Part shown: positions 57,438-64,000 of the stretch, one piece after another
Layout of the letters: each line of letters starts with the position of its first letter
How positions within the stretch are numbered: the first letter of the stretch is position 1
Assembly: GCA_016715885.1 (NCBI GenBank)
Contig: JADJXL010000016.1
Span: forward strand, 437,501-501,500
Reading direction: 5' to 3'
DNA: 64,000 nt
From: Polyangiaceae bacterium
Lineage (GTDB): Bacteria; Myxococcota_A; Polyangia; Polyangiales; Polyangiaceae
Position numbers and translations under genes: made by a program
Notes under the pieces: generated by a model
What the model was told of the DNA's origin: nothing
Seen by the model: the letters and a program-made list of their open reading frames with translations, nothing else
Databases searched by the model: none

Positions 57438-58126
57438 TGGCGATTGCGTCGTGGCGCTCGGCAGCTTCTGCGGCCACTGCGGTGAGCAGGCCGATGTAGG
57501 TCGAGCGTGCGACCCAGGCCGAAAGCACGAGGTCGCGGCAATCCGTATCCGACGACGCATATGCGTCGATGAGCTGGCCTAGCTGCGCGACGTGATCGAT
57601 GTCGGCATCCGCATGACCTTCGAGAAAAAACACGCCACGTTCGATACCTCGAATACCGCTATGCGCCACGACGTTTTTGGCGATGGTGCCGGCGCGAGAT
57701 GCGCCGCCTGATTCGAGCACGTATGCCGTTCCGAGGAAAGCTACGGGTGAACCATGGTCCACGGTGAACGAGTTCCAAGCGATATAGGCTGCGACGCCGG
57801 GCGCTGGTTTTGCATGGCGAACGATATCTGGATTGACTCCAATGGCACGCAGATCGCCGAGCACCCACTGTTCGTGTCCATTTTCCTCGTCTGCTTTTCG
57901 TAGATAGAGCGCGGCGAGCTGTCGCCTGCCTTGTTTTGCGAGTCGTTCGCCTGCGCGGCGGAGCAGTGGGCGGGTGTGGACGACATACAGGTACGATTGC
58001 ACGAGATATGCGGTATATTCGTCCTTGGTGATGGTTCCAAGGGACAGCCGACGGCCGAATGGGTGCGCATCGATATCGTCGATGAGTGCACTGGCGATGG
58101 AATCGAGCGTTTCGGTGATTTTTCAT
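57421..58126 (-). pseudogene. haem-oxygenase-like di-iron oxidase, start separated by one base
   Basis: A 234-residue protein of the haem-oxygenase-like di-iron oxidase superfamily (TenA/PqqC fold; relatives include CADD, UndA and SznF). Ligand motifs visible are ADEENGHEQWVLGDL, the Glu in AYVLESGG, and the His-x3-Asp-x2-His of GHADADIDHV. These enzymes use O2 to oxidise or cleave fatty acids, amino acids or N-substituted compounds. The ATG at 58126 is followed by five A (58119-58123 on the plus strand); one A fewer gives MKITETLDSIASALIDD... in frame with the rest. As given, the frame starts only at a GTG at 58002. Because the same homopolymer error recurs nearby, I expect a functional gene. 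It starts 29 bp after the FeeM-like gene, as in an operon. Confidence 0.78.
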
Positions 58127-58155
58127 GGGGAGCTCCGTGGTTCGTGAACGATGCG

Positions 58156-58956
58156 TTAGGCGGCAAGTGACGGAATCTCGACGGTGTTCTGCAGATGGGC
58201 AGGATGGACGCGCTGCATGTCGACGGCCATGAGCACTGGTATCGAGTACATTCTGAAACGGGTGTCGTAGATGGGCGGGCCGATGAGTCGTGCTCCCATG
58301 CGCTGCGTGTAAATGGAGAGAATGCGTGGGAATCGGGGGGGCGATGCATTGGTATGCGCGGCGTGCCGTTCCGCAGTGGTGAAGAATGGGTGCCGGGTTT
58401 CGTGTGCGTAATCCGCGTGCTCGCGAGGTTCGATGTGGATTTGATCATGCACGAGGCCGCTGCGTTGGCCGATCGAGTGAATGAGCGCGGCATCGTCGAG
58501 TGAATCCGTTTCGGTGTTCGCGCAGCCGATCCAATGCGTGATTCCCGCATTGCGGCTGGCCTGCACGACGGCGGCATGCAAAGCGGATGCAACGTGCGTG
58601 CGCCGATACTTGGTCAATACGGAATAACGCATCGTTTCGGCCAGTCGCATGTCCATCGCGCCAAGCTTCGTGATGTCGAAGCGTGATTCGATGTCAAAGC
58701 CGAATTGGCTTCCCATGGCATTGGCAACTTCGGCATTGGGCAGGTGCATTCGAACGGTGCCGACGGCATTACCGTCGACGTAAGCCACGATGTTGTACGT
58801 CGTGTCGAGCGTGTCGAATGGGTCGACCTCGCGCGGGACGAGTCGACGGGTGGGATCGAGGTAGTCGCATTCTTCGGCGAATACAGTGTAACGAATGCGA
58901 AGAGCGTCGTCGATTTGTTTGCGGGTATCTGCGATTTGACAATGAATGTGCTGCAT
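58156..58956 (-). CDS. FeeM-like N-acyl-amino-acid synthase (GNAT/autoinducer-synthase fold)
   Basis: A 266-residue GNAT-fold acyltransferase resembling FeeM N-acyl-amino-acid synthases and LuxI-type enzymes. Features are the N-terminal IRYTVFAEECDYLDP and VPREVDPFDTLD (the LuxI-like charged cluster), NIVAYVDGNAVGTVRMHLP, YRRTHVASALHAAVVQASR (acyl-donor loop) and a C-terminal helical extension (RFPRILSIYTQRMGARLIG). FeeM transfers an acyl chain from acyl-ACP to an amino acid. A GAGGGGG ribosome site lies before the ATG at 58956. A near-consensus sigma-54 promoter is 45-60 bp upstream. It is the first gene of an operon with the di-iron oxidase. The product, an N-acyl amino acid, could be a signal or precursor. 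Confidence 0.82.
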   Translation of the reverse strand: MQHIHCQIADTRKQIDDALRIRYTVFAEECDYLDPTRRLVPREVDPFDTLDTTYNIVAYVDGNAVGTVRMHLPNAEVANAMGSQFGFDIESRFDITKLGAMDMRLAETMRYSVLTKYRRTHVASALHAAVVQASRNAGITHWIGCANTETDSLDDAALIHSIGQRSGLVHDQIHIEPREHADYAHETRHPFFTTAERHAAHTNASPPRFPRILSIYTQRMGARLIGPPIYDTRFRMYSIPVLMAVDMQRVHPAHLQNTVEIPSLAA

Positions 58957-59000
58957 CTCGAACCCCCTCTGTCAGTGGATGGGCTGGTGTGGACGCTATA

Positions 59001-59016
59001 TCAAGAAGCGTGCCAA
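59001..59016 (-). promoter_or_regulatory. sigma-54 (-24/-12) promoter for the FeeM-like operon
   Basis: On the minus strand TTGGCACGCTTCTTGA reads as TGGCACG, four bases, TTGA. The -24 element is perfect; the -12 element is TTGA instead of TTGC. It is 45-60 bp upstream of the start codon, with a start point expected near 58990. No other match of this quality was seen by eye in the intergenic regions of the window. Confidence 0.7.
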
Positions 59017-59100
59017 AAATGTAATTGGCTTGAATCATAGGGAAATCTGTTCCGATGCCCAGGGAGTGTCTATTGCCGTGGACACCCATCGGGGGGCAGG

Positions 59101-59118
59101 TGCCTACGACCGTAGGCA
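59101..59118. promoter_or_regulatory. perfect inverted repeat, candidate enhancer or lux-box-like operator
   Basis: TGCCTAC, GACC, GTAGGCA: a perfect 7-bp inverted repeat around a 4-bp centre. Its middle lies about 120 bp upstream of the predicted sigma-54 transcription start, the usual place for an activator binding site. It could serve the Fis-type FHA activator or the LuxR-type regulator. It also lies about 85-100 bp before the divergent STAND gene. Confidence 0.55.
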
Positions 59119-59202
59119 GTCGTTCGACGATTGCGCGAGCTGTGCGAGGCGTACATTTGCGTAGTCGTTTTACGAGCCCGCGTATGGTACATTGGCGGGG
59201 CC

Positions 59203-61011
59203 ATGAGTCAGTCGTTTTCCCTGCCGTATGTACGCGACGAACGGTTTGTCGGCCGCACGGTCGAGTTGGAACAGATTCACGCGGCGCTTCAGCGTAGCGA
59301 CGTGGTCGTCCTGCGAACTTCAGGCGAAGGTATGGGCACCACGGCGCTCGCGATCGAGTATGCCCATCGGTATCGCAAGCTTTATGATGAAGTTGTCGGC
59401 AAGGTGCATGATGACGAGTCACCGTGGGCTCGTCGGCGCATGGACTTTTCGGCCGTGCATTCGATGCAGCGGCAACCTGCATCGCGGTCCGTGCGTCTTC
59501 ACGTCGTCGTCGGTCGCACGCGAATCGCTCAAGGAATGGGGAAAAGCGAGGACAAGCAGATCATCACTGCGGCCGATTATGATTTGTCGATTCAGTATCC
59601 GACGGTCGACGTCGGCCCGCTCAATCAGCACGATGCCCTTGCCATGCTCGGCCCGATAGCGGATCGCGATCCGAAAGGGGCGAGAGCCCTCGTGGAATTG
59701 ACGTGCGGCGTGCCGCTCGCGCTGCGTCTCGTCATTGCGCTGCTGAGCGAGTCGAAGGAGCGGCGCATTCGCGACATGGTATCGTCTTTGTCGACGGATG
59801 CCGACACGACCATTTCATCGGCCATCGATCGCGCATTTCGGCTCGTCTGGGAGGCGCTCGAGGACGAAAACGCACGACGCATTTTGCAGCTTGTGTCGCT
59901 GTTTCCGAAGCGAACAGGAATTGCGATGGCGCAGGTCGTGAATCTTTTGAATCCCCTGCGCGACGACAGTGGTTTCGTCGCATCGAACATTTCCCTCCTT
60001 CTCCGCAAAAAGCTTCTCCAAGAGTGCGGAGACGGCAAGGTTTCGATGCATCCGCGCATCGCAAAACTGGTCGCTGCCACCGTGGACAATGTCGAAGAAT
60101 TTCTTCGTGGCTGCGAGTCGAATCTGGATGAACGACTTCGTGATCTCGATTGGCTCGAAGACGAGGTCGACAGCCGAGGAGCGAATGCCGTGTACGACGA
60201 CGTCAGGGCATTGCAGCATATACTCCATGAGAACACTATTTATTCCACGCATCGTAGAGGCTCTGGAACCATCATGGAGCTATTGGAATGCCTTGCGGAG
60301 CGTGGCAAACATGTCAGTCGCAATCGTACGCTGTTTCTGCAACAACTGGCGGCCGGCAATGTTCGCATCAGCCACGGCGGCGACGAATTCAATGAGCTCG
60401 TCGCGCTAGCAAAGCGAAAACTCGAACAGCAGGGAGCTCCCCATTTTGAATGGAAGTTCGGTTCAAAAGCGGGCGATCCAGAAGAGCGGCGGGTTTCATG
60501 GAGCCGCGCAGCATTTTGCGGCGATGACTGTCATGCAATCACGGTCGCCAATGATGGTCGCGTGGCCATTTGGGACGTTGCCCGTGCCGAGGTTGTCGAA
60601 GAGCGATCCCTCGGCACGCGCTTCCATCATGCACCAGCGATCGCCCCGGTGGGGCTCGTTGTCGCGGGTGCGACAAACCATGGCGTTGAATTATGCGACT
60701 TGATGGATGGCGCGTCCCTTGGGGTCGTCAACAAGCAGGCGGAAGTAGCCATCGCGCCGAATGGTCGGTACCTCGCATGCATGAATCGAGGTGATCGTGG
60801 AAGTATCGAGCTCGTGCGGTATGATTTCGCGCAAGTAACACCTCCGCCGCTAACGGTCATCGGTCGAGATGCCGCATCCCATTGGATGTATGAATTCGAC
60901 TCGAGTCGGCGCGAAGATGCGCCGCGGATGGCTATATCGAACGACGGTCGGCGTGTATTGGTTGCCCTTTCCGGCGATGCGCTGTTTGTCTGGGAACCCC
61001 TGCAAAAATGA
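59203..61011 (+). CDS. STAND/NB-ARC-like protein with WD40-like C-terminus, degenerate P-loop
   Basis: A 602-residue cytoplasmic protein. The N-terminal part follows the NB-ARC pattern (FVGRTVELEQIHAAL, LRTSGEGMGTTALAIEYAHRY, VDVGPLNQHDALAML, TCGVPLALRLVIALL). The P-loop reads GEGMGTT (41-47), where active proteins have Gly-x-Gly-Lys-Thr; the Lys is replaced by Thr. A helical region follows (about 200-400), then WD40-like beta-propeller repeats (CHAITVANDGRVAIWDVARAEVVEE, MAISNDGRRVLVALSGDALFVWEPL). STAND proteins work as oligomerising switches in signalling, death or phage defence; this one may not hydrolyse ATP. It starts at the ATG 59203 (MSQSFSLPYV). It is convergent with another STAND/WD40 gene, overlapping 80 bp. 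Confidence 0.75.
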   Translation: MSQSFSLPYVRDERFVGRTVELEQIHAALQRSDVVVLRTSGEGMGTTALAIEYAHRYRKLYDEVVGKVHDDESPWARRRMDFSAVHSMQRQPASRSVRLHVVVGRTRIAQGMGKSEDKQIITAADYDLSIQYPTVDVGPLNQHDALAMLGPIADRDPKGARALVELTCGVPLALRLVIALLSESKERRIRDMVSSLSTDADTTISSAIDRAFRLVWEALEDENARRILQLVSLFPKRTGIAMAQVVNLLNPLRDDSGFVASNISLLLRKKLLQECGDGKVSMHPRIAKLVAATVDNVEEFLRGCESNLDERLRDLDWLEDEVDSRGANAVYDDVRALQHILHENTIYSTHRRGSGTIMELLECLAERGKHVSRNRTLFLQQLAAGNVRISHGGDEFNELVALAKRKLEQQGAPHFEWKFGSKAGDPEERRVSWSRAAFCGDDCHAITVANDGRVAIWDVARAEVVEERSLGTRFHHAPAIAPVGLVVAGATNHGVELCDLMDGASLGVVNKQAEVAIAPNGRYLACMNRGDRGSIELVRYDFAQVTPPPLTVIGRDAASHWMYEFDSSRREDAPRMAISNDGRRVLVALSGDALFVWEPLQK

Positions 61012-64000
61012 TCGCTCTTCCATCGGGCGTCATTGCAACGGAACGACCGCACGAAAATGGCGGTTTTAGCTCTGCGATCAATCGCTTCGATTCGACACTC
61101 CAAACCTGAATCGTGTCACGGAGCGTGGCCACGAAGCGACCATCGGGGGTGACGGCAATCCTGCCGTCTCGACCGGAATCTGTGGGAATTGGTAAGGTTT
61201 TCAAAACGGATCTACGGTCGACATCCACGAGCGAAATTCCGTTCTCCGTCCTCCACCAAATGCGCCCATTGCTACATGTGGCAACCACAGGGCCATTGCC
61301 TTCGAGCGCGCCGTCGATATACTCAATAATCGAGGCTGTATTGAAATCGGCAATGATGTATTTCCCATCTCCATGCCGTAGCAGCACGCGGTCATTGTCG
61401 AGAAATACCGCCCAATGAACGAGCTCCGCATCGAAAGGAGCGACGGTCGAACGCGCGATATCCCAAAAAAGGCGCGTCGAGGGAAAACGTTTGCCTTGCC
61501 GAAGCACGGCTCGTCGCCCATCGCTCGATATGCATTCCACGCTCGCGGTGCCGTCACCGCTCGGCATTTCCAGCGACTTTACGGTGGTACCGTGAATGAA
61601 ATCCAACACGCGGATTCCATTGTCCACAAATATGTATACAAGACTACCTGCAACGACGATGTGTGAAAAGTAGGTGGCTTTCAATGGTAGCGATCGCAGC
61701 GGCGTTGCGGTCTCCACGTCCCATACGACGAGCTTGTGGTCCGTTCCGCCCACGGAAATAGCCAGTTTGCCGTCTGGACTCACCGCAATGGCGGACACGT
61801 CCTCGTCATACCGCGGCGACGGGCCATGCGCGACGTCCCACGCAAGGACCATGTTGTCCGCGCCTCCGGTTACGACTGTTTGTCCATCCAAACCCGACGC
61901 CACGGTCGTTACGCGACCCGTGTGCCCCGTCAATCCGTACATATTATGCGGAGGGATTCCAGCACTGTACCACGGACGGACGAATTCATGAAGCAATTCG
62001 CCCGTTTCTAGGCTGTAGGCACGCCCAACGCGATCGTTCGACGCAACGAAACACGAGTTGCCACCTGTAGCGACGTGCACATGCTTCGGGACCGATTTCA
62101 ATTGAGGGCTACCACTGGAGAGTTGTCCCATACGGAGCATTGCCATGGCAATATAATCCGGAGCCCCAAATTCAACATCGCCAACGAGCTCGCCGGTACG
62201 AGCATCCATGAATCGTATGGTATCTTGCGATTTCTGTGTGTAAACGAGCATACGTGACGGTGTGTGGTCGAAACCGAGCGGCGGCTTGGGTAGTTCAACT
62301 GTGCGCACGACAACACCGGTGTCGACATCGAAATACCATATCGTTCCTCGCGGAGATGCGACGATCGCGAGACCATCGCAATCGAACGAAATGGCGGCGA
62401 CGAACATCGTCCAGATTGCGTATTCCGGATAGGGGCACAAGCTGCGCAAAGGACGACATCGATCGACATCCCAGGCGCAAACCAATCCGTCTTCGGCCGC
62501 GGTCAAAGCGCGTCGGCCATTGGCGGAGACAGCCACTGCGTACACATTTCCGTGGTGCCCCTCCAAAATGGCCATGCGACTGCGCCGTTCGAGGTTCCAA
62601 ACCTCGGGGGCACTGCCCTCCGCCGCGGAAATGACCACGGTTCCATCCGCGGAAATGGCAACACTCCGAATCGGCTTCGTGCACGTTCGATGTTCCGCGA
62701 GGATGCTTCGTGTTTCGACGTCATAAAGAAACAACGAGCCATCCTCGGCTCCCGAAACAGCGCGCTTTCCATCCGCCGATATCGCCACCGCATTCACGAC
62801 GCTGTCGTGAATGCCGAGCACCCGCGGAGCAGCCTGCTGATGGTAGGTTCGTCGCGCCAACCATGTTTCGCCTCGTTCCAACAAGGCTGCCTCGGTGCGC
62901 TCGAGCATCGTTTTGCATCCGAGCTCCCAGGCGGCATCGCGCATTTGTGCGAGGAAGAGCGAATATGCAGCCAGCTTCGCAGGTATTTCGATGATTGCTT
63001 GGCGCGTGCGGTCGTACGTCCTTTCAGGCTTACTCATGAGGCAAGGTGCTGCCATTTCGAGCGTATTTTTGATATCAGTAAGCAATGCTGGCGCGGATGT
63101 CGGCACTGTCCGAACCAAGTGTGCCAATTCCGCGAGCACCGTCTTGCAGCCATGCAATTCAATGCTTCGGTAAAGGACGTCCATGTTGGATAACGCGTCC
63201 GCGAGCCGACCAAGACATTCCCGCTGGAACGTCGCACGGATGCCGAGCGCACGCGGGGCACTTTCGGCAATTCCCGTAGCAAGGCTTGCCTGGGTCGTCG
63301 CCTGAAGTTCTGCGAGCTTGTTCTTGCCGAGCTCGATCATTGCCTCTTCAACGTCGGCGAGGGGCATTCCCGCAAGGAAACCAAGTGTGCTGCTTGAAAG
63401 ACGAGCTTCGGGGAATGCTGCAAGCGGGCAAAGCAATGCTTTCGCAGGTGCCGATAGATTCTCCGATACGAGCCCTAGCAGCGCGATGAGGATTCGCTCG
63501 CCCGATGCAATCTTGTCGCGGAAGGACGACAATCTGCGAGCCATTCCATTCAGTGTGTGTTCAAATGATACACTCGTTTGCAATGTAAGCGTCGTCGCCG
63601 AAGTTTGCAGCAGCGTGGGGTTTCCATGCATGGCGCGTGTAATGGATCTCGCTGATTGCCATAACGTGGGCTCACAGCTCCGCGGCGTCTGATTCCCAAT
63701 GGATAACAGCACACTGGCCATGGCATTGACGTCGTCGAGCGGTCCAAGGGCGTGCCTAGCGTGCCAGGATCGCGGTTCCGTGCGGGAAATGTAAACGATG
63801 TGGTGCGTTGCCAGTACCCGCCCGCCGCTCATCGTTGACGTCGCAAACTCGAATCGGAAAGAGTGGCCGCGGCTCCGTCTTGCTGAGGGGTGCGAAGCCT
63901 TTACAGCGGTTTCGATCACGACCAAGGTACGCGGGCGCTCCAGAAGCGCCAAAGCAAGGGGCGATGTCGAGCCACCCGCGGCGTGTCTCGGCGGCTTCCA
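60932..64000 (-). CDS. STAND-like WD40 repeat protein, incomplete at window end
   Basis: At least 1,022 residues; the frame stays open to the end of the window, so the N-terminus is missing. The first visible residues (HAAGGSTSPLALALLERPRTL) look like the end of a P-loop region where the expected Gly-Lys-Thr reads GGSTS, followed by RHALGPLDDVNAMASVLLSIG, as in NB-ARC domains. A helical domain spans about residues 130-370. Then come ten or more WD40 repeats (VNAVAISADGKRAVSGAEDGSLFLYDVE, VYAVAVSANGRRALTAAEDGLVCAWDVD, VTTVASGLDGQTVVTGGADNMVLAWDV). The layout matches the convergent gene at 59203, so the two are probably a paralogous pair. The final 25 residues after the last repeat are basic and unlike a WD blade. 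Confidence 0.78.
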   Translation of the reverse strand, partial: WKPPRHAAGGSTSPLALALLERPRTLVVIETAVKASHPSARRSRGHSFRFEFATSTMSGGRVLATHHIVYISRTEPRSWHARHALGPLDDVNAMASVLLSIGNQTPRSCEPTLWQSARSITRAMHGNPTLLQTSATTLTLQTSVSFEHTLNGMARRLSSFRDKIASGERILIALLGLVSENLSAPAKALLCPLAAFPEARLSSSTLGFLAGMPLADVEEAMIELGKNKLAELQATTQASLATGIAESAPRALGIRATFQRECLGRLADALSNMDVLYRSIELHGCKTVLAELAHLVRTVPTSAPALLTDIKNTLEMAAPCLMSKPERTYDRTRQAIIEIPAKLAAYSLFLAQMRDAAWELGCKTMLERTEAALLERGETWLARRTYHQQAAPRVLGIHDSVVNAVAISADGKRAVSGAEDGSLFLYDVETRSILAEHRTCTKPIRSVAISADGTVVISAAEGSAPEVWNLERRSRMAILEGHHGNVYAVAVSANGRRALTAAEDGLVCAWDVDRCRPLRSLCPYPEYAIWTMFVAAISFDCDGLAIVASPRGTIWYFDVDTGVVVRTVELPKPPLGFDHTPSRMLVYTQKSQDTIRFMDARTGELVGDVEFGAPDYIAMAMLRMGQLSSGSPQLKSVPKHVHVATGGNSCFVASNDRVGRAYSLETGELLHEFVRPWYSAGIPPHNMYGLTGHTGRVTTVASGLDGQTVVTGGADNMVLAWDVAHGPSPRYDEDVSAIAVSPDGKLAISVGGTDHKLVVWDVETATPLRSLPLKATYFSHIVVAGSLVYIFVDNGIRVLDFIHGTTVKSLEMPSGDGTASVECISSDGRRAVLRQGKRFPSTRLFWDIARSTVAPFDAELVHWAVFLDNDRVLLRHGDGKYIIADFNTASIIEYIDGALEGNGPVVATCSNGRIWWRTENGISLVDVDRRSVLKTLPIPTDSGRDGRIAVTPDGRFVATLRDTIQVWSVESKRLIAELKPPFSCGRSVAMTPDGRAIIFAGVPRQTAHRRKGQPIHADRRSI

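Overview
The window looks like a chromosomal segment from a large-genome myxobacterium of the Polyangiales (Sorangium/Polyangium-like). This is inferred from the high G+C, the many predicted lipoproteins with Ser/Gly/Ala-rich linkers, two Hanks-type Ser/Thr kinases, an FHA-type sigma-54 activator, two formylglycine-enzyme-like lipoproteins, a bacterial lipoxygenase and WD40/STAND proteins. I saw no rRNA, tRNA, CRISPR array, transposase or phage integrase.

Layout. 0.1-12 kb: a YkgJ-type Cys-cluster protein, an SGNH-hydrolase-like protein, two lipoproteins (one a metallophosphoesterase), a Uma2-type nuclease-fold protein, a lipoxygenase, an SUMF1-type lipoprotein, endonuclease III and a DUF6065-like protein. 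12.0-12.4 kb: a MITE-like inverted-repeat element without a gene. 12.4-18 kb: an exonuclease-BRCT protein, a lipoprotein and a Ser/Thr kinase/ATPase. 18-22 kb: a four-gene copper-handling set (His8-tailed lipoprotein, TolC-like channel, Tat-exported multicopper oxidase, PHM-like copper protein). 22-28 kb: a glycosyltransferase, a kinase plus PEGA-like secreted partner, and a beta-propeller lipoprotein. 28-35.5 kb: a type VI secretion satellite with DUF2169, VgrG carrying what looks like a dead metallopeptidase domain, a small coupled gene, and a collagen-like/poly-His/S74 fibre protein. No core tss genes are present.

35.6-50 kb: glycosyltransferases, a five-haem cytochrome c, a PAS-GAF histidine kinase, membrane proteins, a Cys-rich lipoprotein, a TetR regulator, an AAA ATPase, a Kunitz-type inhibitor lipoprotein, a second SUMF1 lipoprotein and a 43-bp minisatellite. 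From 35.6 to 58.2 kb six genes are interrupted by single-base indels, eleven in all and nearly all in homopolymers. They are either assembly errors or real decay. 50-54.6 kb: a sulfite oxidase plus dihaem cytochrome pair, a second YkgJ protein and a lipoprotein.

54.9-59.1 kb holds the most interesting candidate system. An FHA/AAA+/Fis sigma-54 activator and a LuxR-type regulator face a two-gene operon, a FeeM-like N-acyl-amino-acid synthase followed by a haem-oxygenase-like di-iron oxidase. Upstream of the operon are a near-consensus -24/-12 promoter and, about 120 bp from the predicted start, a perfect inverted repeat. This suggests sigma-54-controlled production of an oxidised acyl-amino-acid metabolite or signal. 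59.2-64 kb: two convergent STAND/WD40 proteins, at least one with a P-loop lacking its lysine, the second running off the window.
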